A stretch of DNA of 56,473 nucleotides from Oceanospirillum maris DSM 6286. GTDB lineage: Bacteria; Pseudomonadota; Gammaproteobacteria; Pseudomonadales; Halomonadaceae. Positions 16,146 through 25,194 of the stretch are shown one piece after another (position 1 is the stretch's first letter; each line of letters begins with the position of its first letter). The stretch covers positions 1-56,473 of the forward strand of contig NZ_AUGW01000024.1 in assembly GCF_000422865.1 (NCBI RefSeq). The letters are read 5' to 3'. The translations under genes were made by a program, and so were the position numbers. The notes under the pieces are model-generated. The model worked only from the letters and a program-made list of their open reading frames with translations, made no database searches and was not told the origin of the DNA.

Positions 16146-16772
16146 CTACTTTTTCAGCTTTTGGGTCTGTAAGCGGATCTGCTCAATTACAAAATCAGCC
16201 ACGGTTTCACAATGATTAAGGTCGAGGATTTTTAGCGCAGAATCTTGTGGGATCTGGCTATTAGCATCCGCAATATTTGTATCTGCCATTGCCTCTGCAA
16301 CATCAGCCATTTTGTTAGTCACAACGGTAGGCTCGTCCGTGGCAATGGCAATAATATTCGCGTCGCTTTGAGCCATCAGAGGCTTACCCGTCGCGGGACG
16401 ATAAACCTCTATTTTGGGAAAGTGTTCCGCCTTAAATCCTTCGACTAAAACCGCATCTAAACGGTGTTGCGGTAAAAAGTCGATCATTTCGGCCAAATCA
16501 GGCTCTTTAGGAAAACTAGGCTCTTGAGGAAAATCTAACATCATCGCCATACGATTTGCTGAGGCAATTAACATCGGTGCCGCCCCAGCTTTACGCAGCT
16601 CGTAGCTATCTTTACCGGGATGATCAACTTCAAACGCGTGATGAGCATGTTTTACCACGGCCACGCGCAGTCCTCGTTCAACCAAAACCGGCAACAGCTT
16701 TTTCAGCAAGGTGGTTTTACCCGAGCCACTAAATGCAGCAAAACCTAAAACGGGCAGAGGAAACTTTAACAT
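16146..16772 (-). CDS. mobB: Molybdopterin-guanine dinucleotide biosynthesis adaptor MobB
   Basis: 208 residues. A small GTPase-like protein that assists MobA in forming the guanine dinucleotide cofactor used by formate dehydrogenases. It has Walker A in GFAAFSGSGKTTLLKKLLP, then VAVVKHAHHAFEVDHPGKDSYELRKAGA and DAVLVEGFKAEHFPKIEVYR, all typical. It carries an 18-bp tandem duplication at 16501-16536 that repeats EPSFPK/EPDLAE-type residues, and a degenerate ADTNIADAN repeat near the C-terminus, so the end is somewhat longer than usual. It is the first gene of the cofactor operon; a strong sigma54-type promoter lies 38-53 bases upstream. Confidence 0.93.
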   Translation of the reverse strand: MLKFPLPVLGFAAFSGSGKTTLLKKLLPVLVERGLRVAVVKHAHHAFEVDHPGKDSYELRKAGAAPMLIASANRMAMMLDFPQEPSFPKEPDLAEMIDFLPQHRLDAVLVEGFKAEHFPKIEVYRPATGKPLMAQSDANIIAIATDEPTVVTNKMADVAEAMADTNIADANSQIPQDSALKILDLNHCETVADFVIEQIRLQTQKLKK

Positions 16773-16809
16773 GGCGCGTCCTAATTTATTCTATCAGTGA
16801 AAGATAACC

Positions 16810-16825
16810 AGCAAGTAGCATTCCA
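16810..16825 (-). promoter_or_regulatory. Sigma54-type promoter for mobB-moeA-moaCDEA
   Basis: On the minus strand the sequence reads TGGAATGCTACTTGCT: GG, ten bases, GC, with TTGCT at -12. The consensus is TGGCACG-N4-TTGCW. Transcription would start near 16798, about 25 bases before mobB. Possible activator half-sites lie close upstream (CGGTCAAGAATGCTCC, 16841-16856), nearer than is usual for an enhancer. Confidence 0.65.
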
Positions 16826-16912
16826 CCGTTCAGCGGAATACGGTCAAGAATGCTCCAAAATGTTCCATTTGAGATATCCCATGACCATTGGCATACCTTC
16901 TGAGGCAGGCAT

Positions 16913-16937
16913 AAAAAAACAGCACCGAAGCACTGTT
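16913..16937 (-). terminator. Intrinsic terminator downstream of mobA
   Basis: On the minus strand ACAGTGC, TTCG loop, GTGCTGT and seven T residues. The stem uses two G-T pairs. It separates the tup-mobA unit from the mobB unit, whose promoter lies just beyond. Confidence 0.7.
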
Positions 16938-17027
16938 TTATTGTTGTTTTATTGTTTTATTGCCCGATGCTATTCGATTAGGGCGTATTTAAGGGCCGTA
17001 CACGCTCGAATTCTTTTGACCACAGGC

Positions 17028-17645
17028 TTAAGGTTTTTTGGGTCGTAGGCGTTCAAGGTTTTGGATGTCTTCCTGAGTGTTCAAATTGACGAACACTTCT
17101 GACAAGGTATCAAACGTTACCACTACCATGGCATGTTGCATGTACCAGCGGTCAATTTTGCGTTTACCGTCACTCAGCCATGTTTGCAAGCTCGGTAGCA
17201 GGCTGCGTTTAACCATTGAGATTACCGGCTGTAAGCGTTCGCCATCATGGGCCACCGCGATAACAGCGCCTTCGGCTTGAGTTGCCGCATACAGTTTCTC
17301 TACCATATCCTTTGGCAATAAAGGGGTGTCGCAGGGGGTAAATAGCACCCAGTCGGTTTTTGCATGGGTTAACCCTGTTAGCATGCCCATTAACGGCCCA
17401 TGAAAACCCTGCTCTAGGTCTTCAATCACGCTATAGCCCAACGCTTGATACGCGTCGATACTTCGGTTGGCATTGATTAAAACCGTGTCTACCTGTGGTG
17501 CGATATGTTCCAAAACATGGTGAATCATTGGACGGCCATCAAAATAAACCCATCCTTTATCCACCCCACCCATTCTCTGGCCTTGGCCGCCGGCTAATAC
17601 CACCGCGGTAACGGCTTGTTGCACGTGAGACTCTTGTTCGCTCAT
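17028..17645 (-). CDS. mobA: Molybdenum cofactor guanylyltransferase MobA
   Basis: 205 residues. It transfers GMP from GTP to the metal-pterin, giving the bis-guanine-dinucleotide cofactor needed by the formate dehydrogenase of this window. The N-terminal nucleotide-binding signature VVLAGGQGQRMGGVDKGW, the FTPCDTPLLP segment and the NLNTQEDIQNLE ending are all standard. The start codon overlaps the tupC stop by four bases (ATGA), so translation is coupled to the tungstate transporter. A terminator follows about 90 bases later. Confidence 0.96.
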   Translation of the reverse strand: MSEQESHVQQAVTAVVLAGGQGQRMGGVDKGWVYFDGRPMIHHVLEHIAPQVDTVLINANRSIDAYQALGYSVIEDLEQGFHGPLMGMLTGLTHAKTDWVLFTPCDTPLLPKDMVEKLYAATQAEGAVIAVAHDGERLQPVISMVKRSLLPSLQTWLSDGKRKIDRWYMQHAMVVVTFDTLSEVFVNLNTQEDIQNLERLRPKKP

Positions 17646-18409
17646 ACCGTATCTCTCTTCTGGCTAGGGCTGTTGTTCTGGCTAGCGCAATGATCTTGAT
17701 GCTGAGTGATTTCTGATCTGGTTAATGAGCCGCCATGAATCGTCCAGCAGGTATTGCAAAGATCCGTTAGCTGATTGGTTTGGTGAGAACTGACCATAAT
17801 AACGCAGCCTTTTGCGATCAGATCGGTGACTAGGCGATACATGAGTTCGATAGAATCATCATCAAGATTCGCGGCTGGTTCGTCTAACAGCAGCAAGTCA
17901 GGCTGTAGTAGCCATGCTCTTAACAGGGCAAGGCGCTGGCGCTCTCCGCCTGACAAGGTTACCGCACTTTGCTGTCTCAGGGCTGTCAATTTTGCCAGCT
18001 CAAGCCCGTGATCTAACGCCTCTTTAGCGCCAAGGCGTTCATCGCCTTTTAAAGAGCGGATAACAAACATCAGATTTCGCTCAACACTGCCCGCAAAAAG
18101 ATAAGGCGTTTGATGAAGATAGCAGATACGCCCATGGGCCGAGCGAATAGAGCCTTTTTGCACAGGTTCCAAGTGAGACAGCAAGCGCATCAAGGTTGTC
18201 TTCCCAGAGCCATTAGCTCCCTGTAGCCAGATATGCTCGCCAGATTGCCAATGCATCTGTTCGATATCAAATAATGACTGGGAATGCTCCAGCCAACGGT
18301 GCTCCAAATGATCAAGGGTTAATAAGGCACAAGCGGGCGCTTGTTTTAACCTTTGTTCTAATCTGGGGTTCGGCTCTTGTTTCAAGGCTTTCAACTCTTG
18401 TTCCAACAT
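17642..18409 (-). CDS. tupC: Tungstate ABC transporter ATP-binding protein TupC
   Basis: 255 residues. Walker A GANGSGKTTLMRLLS (about 64-78), Q loop at CYLHQTPYLF, signature LSGGERQRLALLRAW and Walker B LLLLDEPAANLDDD are all present. The N-terminus has about 25 extra charged residues (EQELKALKQEPNPRLEQRLK), and the C-terminus ends after a short hydrophilic tail; no MOBE/TOBE regulatory domain is seen, as in TupC rather than ModC. It powers import through TupB. It follows tupB by 76 bases and overlaps mobA by four. Confidence 0.88.
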   Translation of the reverse strand: MLEQELKALKQEPNPRLEQRLKQAPACALLTLDHLEHRWLEHSQSLFDIEQMHWQSGEHIWLQGANGSGKTTLMRLLSHLEPVQKGSIRSAHGRICYLHQTPYLFAGSVERNLMFVIRSLKGDERLGAKEALDHGLELAKLTALRQQSAVTLSGGERQRLALLRAWLLQPDLLLLDEPAANLDDDSIELMYRLVTDLIAKGCVIMVSSHQTNQLTDLCNTCWTIHGGSLTRSEITQHQDHCASQNNSPSQKRDTV

Positions 18410-18485
18410 GGGCTAGTTTCAATATGAGCTATAGGCTTCTAGCATCTGTTTGATTTTAATAAAAAGAGAGGCTTATCAAGGACGC

Positions 18486-19190
18486 TTAACGACTGGCCAG
18501 TTGTCCTTTGCCTCTTAGCAGCCCCATGCCCACATTTAACAACATGGCTAATAGGAATAAGACCAAGCCTAACGCAACTCCCTGAGCATACTCACCTTTT
18601 AGTGTTTCAAGGGCGATAGCGGTTGTAATACTGCGGGTATAATTAAGGATATTGCCACCAACCATCATGGCGCAGCCAACTTCTGCGATAATACGAGCAA
18701 AGGCGGCAATAAAGCTGGAATATAGTGCGTAGCGCACTTCTATCATCAGTACCCATAAACAGCGAATAGGGCTGGCACCTAACATTTTAGCCGTTTCCCA
18801 AGCGCGTTTGTCCGCCCCTTGAAAGGCGCTATGGGTCATGGAAACCAGTAACGGCAGGCATAATAAAAACTGACCAACAACCATCGCATTTTGGGTGAAC
18901 AATAATCGCCAGTCCCCTAAAGGCCCGGCCCGTGACAGTAACATAAATAGGATTAACCCAACCACCACGGTAGGCACCGCCATTAAAGTGTGAGTCAAAG
19001 AGAGTAGCAGCCAGCGCCCAGGGAAACGCCAATAAGCTAAAGCAAATCCAATAAGTGTTGCCGGAACGATCGCCAGTATCAATGCTGTAAATGAGACATT
19101 AAATGAAACGGCAATAATGGTCCACAGGGCTTTATCACCGGAAACCAATAACTCCACCGCTGCAACAAAAGTCTCAGTTAAAGACGCCAT
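18486..19190 (-). CDS. tupB: Tungstate ABC transporter permease TupB
   Basis: 234 residues with about five or six membrane segments. The cytoplasmic coupling loop EAWxxA-like segment reads KRAWETAKMLGASPIRCLWVLM. The order VVGLILFMLLSRAGPLGDWRLLFTQNAMVVGQ is typical of the TupB permease (ModB-like but shorter upstream). It pairs with TupA in the periplasm and TupC in the cytoplasm. It lies 145 bases after tupA; an inverted repeat in that gap may lower its expression relative to tupA. Confidence 0.9.
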   Translation of the reverse strand: MASLTETFVAAVELLVSGDKALWTIIAVSFNVSFTALILAIVPATLIGFALAYWRFPGRWLLLSLTHTLMAVPTVVVGLILFMLLSRAGPLGDWRLLFTQNAMVVGQFLLCLPLLVSMTHSAFQGADKRAWETAKMLGASPIRCLWVLMIEVRYALYSSFIAAFARIIAEVGCAMMVGGNILNYTRSITTAIALETLKGEYAQGVALGLVLFLLAMLLNVGMGLLRGKGQLASR

Positions 19191-19261
19191 AGATGCCTGT
19201 GCCTTATTGTTATTGTCTAGGGGGTATTGTTAATTACGTACTTAAGACATTTTGTGCAAAA

Positions 19262-19299
19262 CAAAGCCCACAAGCCGGTAAAGAGACTTGCAGGCTTTG
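19262..19299 (-). promoter_or_regulatory. Hairpin between tupA and tupB
   Basis: CAAAGCCCACAAG pairs with CTTGCAGGCTTTG (internal CA/CA mismatch), followed on the minus strand by TTTTG. It may act as a weak terminator or RNA-stability element giving more TupA than TupB/C, as is common in ABC operons. Confidence 0.45.
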
Positions 19300-19335
19300 G
19301 TCTTGATTAGGCCATCTAAATGACCTTAACGCAGA

Positions 19336-20160
19336 TTACTTGGCCGCGTTCGCAATAAACAGACGCTCGCCGTGTAAACGGAAATCGTTGATACGTTTTT
19401 GCGTTGCATCAGAAACCAACCAATCACTAAATGCTTGAGCGCCGGTGGTGTTCAAACCGTCATATTTAGTAGGGTTAACTAGAATTACTTGGTATGGGTT
19501 AAATAGACGCTTGTCACCTTCAGATGCGATAGCCAGATCAACTTTAGATTTATAAGCTAACCATGTACCACGATCTGTTAGGGTGTAAGCCTGTAGTTCA
19601 GAGCTGATTTGCAGCACTTTACCCATGCCTTGGCCCACTTCACGGTAGCCTTCAAACGGCAGTTTAGTGTGAGCGGATTTCCATAGGCCTAGCTCTTTCT
19701 TATGAGTACCGGAATCATCGCCACGGGAGATAAACAGGGCAGAATGACTGGCAATTTTAGTCAGTGCTGCTTCAATGCTATCGGCGGATTTAACACCGGC
19801 TGGATCATTTTTGGGGCCGACAAGAACAAAGTCGTTGTACATAATCGCCCGTGGCTGAATGCCGTGGCCTTCGCTAACAAATTTAGCTTCAGCTTGTGGT
19901 GCGTGGGTCATAACCACATCAACATCGCCATCACGGCCCATGCGCAGTGCTTTACCTGTACCAACGGCAATCACTTGGATCGTTGCGCCATTGGCTTTTT
20001 CAAATTCTGGTAGTAAGTAATCTAACAGACCTGAATTATAGGTACTGGTCGTTGTTGCCAAACGGATAATGCCAAGATCTTCCGCGTAGGCCTGCACCGA
20101 AGCAGTGGCCGCTACAACGGCCAGCACAGCAGAGCGGATAAAGGTATTTAGTATTCTCAT
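19336..20160 (-). CDS. tupA: Tungstate-binding protein TupA
   Basis: 274 residues with a Sec signal (about 1-26, ending VQAYA). The mature protein begins EDLGIIRLATTTSTYNSGLL; the TTTS motif is the oxyanion-binding signature of TupA and distinguishes it from ModA. Further family segments are AVGTGKALRMGRDGDVDVVMTHA, ISRGDDSGTHKKE and YTLTDRGTWLAYK. TupA binds tungstate with very high affinity and little molybdate. Its presence with mobA and a formate dehydrogenase suggests that the enzyme may carry tungsten. A very good sigma54-type promoter lies 57-72 bases upstream. Confidence 0.93.
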   Translation of the reverse strand: MRILNTFIRSAVLAVVAATASVQAYAEDLGIIRLATTTSTYNSGLLDYLLPEFEKANGATIQVIAVGTGKALRMGRDGDVDVVMTHAPQAEAKFVSEGHGIQPRAIMYNDFVLVGPKNDPAGVKSADSIEAALTKIASHSALFISRGDDSGTHKKELGLWKSAHTKLPFEGYREVGQGMGKVLQISSELQAYTLTDRGTWLAYKSKVDLAIASEGDKRLFNPYQVILVNPTKYDGLNTTGAQAFSDWLVSDATQKRINDFRLHGERLFIANAAK

Positions 20161-20216
20161 GGTCGTCCTTTAAATGCCTCATCGGGCAATATTTGTTATG
20201 ATCAAAGTCCCATTAG

Positions 20217-20232
20217 AGCAAGATGAATGCCA
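20217..20232 (-). promoter_or_regulatory. Sigma54-type promoter for tupA
   Basis: On the minus strand TGGCATTCATCTTGCT matches TGGCA and TTGCT with the correct ten-base GG-to-GC spacing. The expected start is near 20205, about 45 bases before tupA. Confidence 0.78.
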
Positions 20233-20318
20233 GTCTAGGCAAGGCCGCCTCAGCCCTGACTTTTAAGTCATGCAGGGTCGAACGGGGTCACAATAAAAAC
20301 GATAATGACAAAAAAATA

Positions 20319-20333
20319 GGGTCATAATGTCGC
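20319..20333. promoter_or_regulatory. Candidate enhancer site of the sigma54 activator at tupA
   Basis: GGGTCATAATGTCGC lies about 87 bases upstream of the tupA -24 element and matches the motif near the fdhD and FDH promoters (GGGTCAAAATGGGAC, TGGACAAAATGTCCC). A half-site GGGTCACAATAAAA occurs at 20285. The region also precedes the regulator gene, so autoregulation is possible. Confidence 0.55.
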
Positions 20334-20499
20334 AGGCAAGCTATGGCAGGGTCGATTTGATACAGGTGTTTTGTAATAGACTTAACCTTGTTCACCGCTA
20401 TGGCCTAATTTTTCTTCAAACTTGCATAAACTTTTCTTCAAAATTGCATAAAAAAACAATCATAAGATTTTCTGCTACCCGAGCATAAGAAAGAATACG

Positions 20500-21924
20500 A
20501 TGACCTCTATCGAAAAAAGTACACGCACACGAATGGATTTAAACAACCCGTTAACGCCTGCCATATCGGTTCTTATTGTCGATGATGAACCCGGTATGCG
20601 CAATTTTCTGATTAAGGCTTTAAGTAAGCGTTTTGCTTTGGTCGAGTCAGCAGACAGCATAGAAACCGCCGAAGAGATTCGCAAGCGCTGCCATTTCGAT
20701 CTTATTGTTTGCGATATAAAGTTACCTGGGCGTTCAGGGATCGAATGGCACGAGGCGATTACCGACGAGACCCGTCGTAGCGACATCATTTTTATGACCG
20801 CCTACGCTGATTTGGAAACGGCCATTGAAGCCCTTCGAGCTGGCGCTAGCGACTTTATTCTTAAGCCTTTCCGGCTAGAGCAGATGATGGCGGCCATTGA
20901 CCGCTGTATTGAACGCCGCCTGCTGGCCCGAGAAAACTTTGTCCTTAAGCGTGAACTCAATACGGTCTTTAGCTCTAGCAGTGCCATGCTGGGTGAAAGC
21001 CAAGTGATCAAAGATGTAGATAGTATTATCCGGCGAGTAGCGCCCACGCCATCCGCCGTATTAATTGAAGGCGAGTCCGGTACTGGTAAAGAGCTTGCCG
21101 CCCGTGCGCTACATGAAAACAGTGGCCGTAGCGGTGCCTTTGTCCCAGTTAACTGCGGAGCGATCGCTGCAGATATTTTAGAAAGTGAGTTATTTGGTCA
21201 TACCAAAGGCGCTTTTACCGGCGCACAAAAAGCCCGAGAAGGCCTGTTCACCTTCGCCAGCGGTGGCACCTTATTCCTTGATGAGATAGGCGAAATGCCG
21301 CTTGCGATGCAGGCAAAAATGCTGCGAGTCTTAGAGTTAAAAGCGGTACGCCCTGTCGGAGGAGAGCAAGAGATCAGTATTGATGTTCGTATTGTTGCTG
21401 CGACCAATCGCAATTTAGAAAAGGAAGTTAAAGAAGGTCGTTTCCGCGAAGACCTTTACTACCGTCTTAACGTACTCACGTTAACCTTACCTCCGCTTCG
21501 GGATCGCCCTGAAGATATACCGACCTTGGTACACAGTTTTTCCCGCCGATTATCCCAGGAGCTGGGTTTACCGCCGGTACCTCTTGCCCATGAAGATATG
21601 GCCGCGATTACACGCTACAGTTGGCCGGGCAATGTACGTGAGCTAAAAAACTTCGTCGAGCGCTGTATCCTTTTGGGACGCTTACCCCTTGAAAGCTTTA
21701 GCAAGGGGGACAGTCTGTCCCAAAGTGCCACGGGAACCCGCACCGAAAGCCGAGGCTATCCTTGTGATTGGCCGATGGATGTTGTTGAGAAACACCATAT
21801 CCTGCAAGTGTTGAGCGAATTTAAAGGCAATAAATCAGCAGCGGCACGACAGTTGGGCATTTCTCGAAAAACACTGGATCGAAAATTGCAGGCCTGGGAT
21901 GAAAGTCAGGGTAATACGCCCTAA
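20500..21924 (+). CDS. Sigma54-dependent (NtrC-family) response regulator
   Basis: 474 residues. The receiver domain (about 20-135) has DDE at 28-30, phospho-acceptor Asp72 in IVCDIKLPG, and Lys in ILKPFR. The AAA+ domain (about 160-400) has Walker A GESGTGKE, GAFTGA (about 237-242) for sigma54 contact, Walker B GGTLFLDEIGEMP and arginine fingers. A Fis-type helix-turn-helix ends it (NKSAAARQLGISRKTLDRKL). It overlaps the kinase gene by one base. Diverging from tupA, and with five sigma54-type promoters in the surrounding cofactor and FDH genes, it is the best candidate for their activator. Its signal is unknown. Confidence 0.95.
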   Translation: MTSIEKSTRTRMDLNNPLTPAISVLIVDDEPGMRNFLIKALSKRFALVESADSIETAEEIRKRCHFDLIVCDIKLPGRSGIEWHEAITDETRRSDIIFMTAYADLETAIEALRAGASDFILKPFRLEQMMAAIDRCIERRLLARENFVLKRELNTVFSSSSAMLGESQVIKDVDSIIRRVAPTPSAVLIEGESGTGKELAARALHENSGRSGAFVPVNCGAIAADILESELFGHTKGAFTGAQKAREGLFTFASGGTLFLDEIGEMPLAMQAKMLRVLELKAVRPVGGEQEISIDVRIVAATNRNLEKEVKEGRFREDLYYRLNVLTLTLPPLRDRPEDIPTLVHSFSRRLSQELGLPPVPLAHEDMAAITRYSWPGNVRELKNFVERCILLGRLPLESFSKGDSLSQSATGTRTESRGYPCDWPMDVVEKHHILQVLSEFKGNKSAAARQLGISRKTLDRKLQAWDESQGNTP

Positions 21925-24047
21925 TGTCACCTCACCGGCAACAGCTAAAGCGGCGTTGGTTCATGCGATCCTCTATTCGTTTAAAGATTTTGGGGTTAAG
22001 TATCACCCCTTTGATTTTAACCTTAGTTACCCTTCTTGGGATGACAAGCTACTGGGCCAGTACGTATTCTGCCGATCAGCTCGACCGTAAAGTTCGTGCT
22101 GATCTTTCTGTGGCGGAGGGGTTTCTTAAAATCTTAGAGCAACAGGATCTTAGCAATCTCAAACAACTGAGCTTAAACCAGCAGTTGCGAGAAAGTGTTG
22201 AACGCCAACAGCCCTCCAGCATTAGCCAGCAACTCTATAGCTTTAAAGCACTGCACCGCTTAGATTTTGTTCGTTTGATTCCGGCTAACAACCTCAGTCA
22301 TCGGGTTCTTCAGGAACCAAGCCTGGGCCAAATAGCGTCTCGCGTGTTGGCGGCGAATGCCAGCGCAGGACTACAACTGATTTCACCAGAGGAGCTTGGG
22401 GTGATCGACCCTGAGCTTATCGACCGAGTGTCTATCACCTTGCACTCCACGCCTCGCGCATTGCCGACCAGCCGTGATACCGAGCGTCGAGGGATGTTTA
22501 TTCGCGCCCTTCACCCAGTGACTAACGACGAAGGGGTTATGATTGCTCTCCTCGATAGCGGGCGCTTACTCAACCGTAATAATCAATTTGTCGATAGTAT
22601 CCGAGATCTTGTTTACCGACCTGGAACCCTGCCAGACGGCGGCATTGGCACCGTCACACTGTTTCTTGATGATGTTCGTATTAGCACCAATGTGCCCAAC
22701 CGCCAGCCAAATGCTGACTTAAACGATACCCATCGCGCATTGGGAACCCGTGTATCCCAGGATGTGAATAAACGCGTTTTGCAAAGTGGCGAAAGCTGGG
22801 TTGATCGTGCCTTTGTCGTCAACGATTGGTATATCTCCGCCTATAACCCGATTGAAGATCTGGCGGGTAAACGTATTGGTATGCTCTACACGGGCTTTTT
22901 AGAGCAGCCTTATAGGGATATACACCGAAAAACCTTGATCGAACTTCTTTGCGCTTTTGCCATTGTCGCGATTATCTCCATTCTGTTAATTCTGCGAAGC
23001 ACAGGGCTGATAACCCATCCCATTCGGCGAATCCATAATGTAGTACAGGCGGTAAAAGTAGGTCGGCGACAGAGAATCGGTATGATGGATACTAACGATG
23101 AGTTTAGTGAATTGGCGGAACAGTTCGACACCATGCTGGATCTTTTAGAAGATCGTAATCGCCAAATTCAGCAAGCAGCGGATGTATTGGAGCACAAGGT
23201 TCAGTCTCGCACGCAGTCGCTACAGGATAAAACCCGAGAGCTTGAAGAGCATATTCGTTTACTACAGGCCACCCGCGCTCAATTAGTCACTAAAGAAAAG
23301 CTAGCAGCACTGGGTGAGCTAACGGCGGGTATCGCCCATGAGATTAATAACCCTGCGGCGGTTATTCTGGGCAATATGGATCTACTACAAGACACGTTAG
23401 GCGACAATGCCGCCGAAGTAGAAGAAGAAATAGAGATTATTATTCAGCAGGTCTACCGAATTAGAGCCTTGGTTAATAATCTGCTGCAATACAGCCGACC
23501 CGGTGAATACAGCCAGTCTCTTTCCCCGCTGAATATCAATCAGGTGCTTGATGATACCTTGCTGTTGGTGCGTCACACTTTGGAAAAGCAGAGCCTTCAA
23601 GTCAAACTTAACCTACAGGCCACGTGTTCCGCAGAAGGTAATGTACAGCAGTTGCAACAGGTGTTTGTTAATCTTGTGATTAACGCCGCCAATGCGACAC
23701 AGGGCGCGGGTGATATTTTAATCCGCAGCCATGACTGGTATGACAACCATGAACTAAAAGGGGTCGTCGTCGACGTTGAAGATTACGGACGCGGTATTGC
23801 AGAGGGTATTTTACCCCATATTTTTGACCCGTTTTTTACCACCCGAGATAATGGCACGGGTTTAGGTTTGTCGGTTAGCTATGGCATTATTCGCCGCTAT
23901 GGCGGTGATATTCAGGTGCAATCGGAGCAGGGGCAGGGCAGTATTTTTAGTGTCTATCTGTTGCAACAAGCCCGCTATAACGACAATGATCAAGCCACCG
24001 CTGAACAACTACTGGCAACCCTTTCTGAAGCACAGCGTAAATGGTGA
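21924..24047 (+). CDS. Membrane histidine kinase paired with the sigma54 activator
   Basis: 707 residues from ATG 21924 (an internal ATG at 21963 is also possible). The first membrane segment is at about 22-47 and the second at about 332-355. They enclose a large periplasmic sensing domain of roughly 285 residues with Cache-like features (DWYISAYNPIEDLAGKRIGMLYTG). A HAMP domain (about 356-410), a coiled coil, the phospho-acceptor His472 in GELTAGIAHEINNPAAVI and an ATPase domain (NLVINAANAT, DYGRGI, GTGLGLSVSYGIIRRYGG) follow. It presumably phosphorylates the upstream regulator. The periplasmic ligand could be formate, an oxyanion or a redox signal; the sequence does not say. Confidence 0.93.
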   Translation: MSPHRQQLKRRWFMRSSIRLKILGLSITPLILTLVTLLGMTSYWASTYSADQLDRKVRADLSVAEGFLKILEQQDLSNLKQLSLNQQLRESVERQQPSSISQQLYSFKALHRLDFVRLIPANNLSHRVLQEPSLGQIASRVLAANASAGLQLISPEELGVIDPELIDRVSITLHSTPRALPTSRDTERRGMFIRALHPVTNDEGVMIALLDSGRLLNRNNQFVDSIRDLVYRPGTLPDGGIGTVTLFLDDVRISTNVPNRQPNADLNDTHRALGTRVSQDVNKRVLQSGESWVDRAFVVNDWYISAYNPIEDLAGKRIGMLYTGFLEQPYRDIHRKTLIELLCAFAIVAIISILLILRSTGLITHPIRRIHNVVQAVKVGRRQRIGMMDTNDEFSELAEQFDTMLDLLEDRNRQIQQAADVLEHKVQSRTQSLQDKTRELEEHIRLLQATRAQLVTKEKLAALGELTAGIAHEINNPAAVILGNMDLLQDTLGDNAAEVEEEIEIIIQQVYRIRALVNNLLQYSRPGEYSQSLSPLNINQVLDDTLLLVRHTLEKQSLQVKLNLQATCSAEGNVQQLQQVFVNLVINAANATQGAGDILIRSHDWYDNHELKGVVVDVEDYGRGIAEGILPHIFDPFFTTRDNGTGLGLSVSYGIIRRYGGDIQVQSEQGQGSIFSVYLLQQARYNDNDQATAEQLLATLSEAQRKW

Positions 24048-24187
24048 TCGGCGCTTTATTAATTCTTTGTCATACTGCTTTAGTATGATGGTCTAAAAAA
24101 TTAACGATTAAACGTTTGGTTTTTCCAAAAAAGACTTCTAATATAGCCGATCACACTAAAACCTCTTCATCAATCAGAAAATTCACT

Positions 24188-24907
24188 ATGTCTTTAGAGC
24201 ACTCTACCAACCGCTTTGTCTTCCAGGCATCGCTGCCGGTTATGTTTGGCTATATTCCGTTGGGAATGGCCTTCGGCGTTCTTTTTAGCGATCTGGGTTA
24301 TCACTGGATTTATGCCACCTTAATGGGGATATTTATCTTTGCAGGGGCTGCGCAGTTTTTGGCGGTAGGTTTGCTGGCAAACAGTGCCGGTTTAATGGAG
24401 ATGTTTATCACCATCTTTTTGCTTAACTCTCGGCATATGTTTTACGGTATCTCATTGGTGGGCAAAATCCCCAATAAAGGCGCACGCCGTTTGTATCAGA
24501 TTTTTGGTTTAACGGATGAAACCTATTCGCTGCTCACCTCCTCTCGATTACCGGACTGGATCTCTCCTGCGGAGTTTCAATTTAAAGTCACGTTATTTAA
24601 TCAGGTTTACTGGGTGATCGGCTGTACTTTAGGGGCTTGGCTGGGAGGGCAGATTAGCTTTTCTACCGCAGGTATTGAGTTTGTTCTACCGGCACTCTTT
24701 ATGGTGCTAGCGATAGAGCAGTATAAAAGCCTGCAAAAACCAGCGCCTTTTATTCTGGCACTTTTGATCGGGATTGCGACACTGCTCTTTATCAGCCGTG
24801 ACCAAATGCTTTTAATCTCAATTTTGCTCAGTATGAGCGTTCTGTTAATGATACACGCAGGTAAACGATGGAATACGCAGGCTACCTCTTCACCGTCATC
24901 GCAGTAA
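24188..24907 (+). CDS. azlC: AzlC-family branched-chain amino acid exporter, large subunit
   Basis: 239 residues from ATG 24188. AzlC with AzlD exports branched-chain amino acids. Family segments are FVFQASLPVMFGYIPLGMAFGVL, the AGAAQFLAVGLL motif and LNSRHMFYGISL. Several membrane spans are evident. The start of azlD lies inside its 3' end (40-base overlap), so the pair is translationally linked. No regulator is adjacent. Confidence 0.92.
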   Translation: MSLEHSTNRFVFQASLPVMFGYIPLGMAFGVLFSDLGYHWIYATLMGIFIFAGAAQFLAVGLLANSAGLMEMFITIFLLNSRHMFYGISLVGKIPNKGARRLYQIFGLTDETYSLLTSSRLPDWISPAEFQFKVTLFNQVYWVIGCTLGAWLGGQISFSTAGIEFVLPALFMVLAIEQYKSLQKPAPFILALLIGIATLLFISRDQMLLISILLSMSVLLMIHAGKRWNTQATSSPSSQ

Positions 24908-25194
24908 TGACCGCCGCTACTTTTTTAACCCGTGTACTGCCTTTTGTACTGCTCTATAAAGTAGCCGATCATCATGTTTTAGTGTTTCTAGGCCGTTATC
25001 TACCGCCGGTTATGATGGTCTTGCTGGTGGTCTACACCTTCAAGAACGAAGATCTGGCCAGTACCGGTTTTCTGCCAGAGCTGGGGTGTTTAGCGCTGAC
25101 CGCAGCACTGCATCTGCTGTTTAAGCATCCGCTGGTAAGTATTCTAGGGGGAACTGGGGCTTATATGGCGCTGGTGCAGATGGGCATGAGTTAA
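24868..25194 (+). CDS. azlD: AzlD-family small exporter subunit
   Basis: 108 residues with four hydrophobic segments; the AzlD signature TFLTRVLPFVLL is near residue 20 and PPVMMVLLVVYTF follows. It is the small partner of AzlC and overlaps its gene in another frame. Confidence 0.92.
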   Translation: MEYAGYLFTVIAVMTAATFLTRVLPFVLLYKVADHHVLVFLGRYLPPVMMVLLVVYTFKNEDLASTGFLPELGCLALTAALHLLFKHPLVSILGGTGAYMALVQMGMS

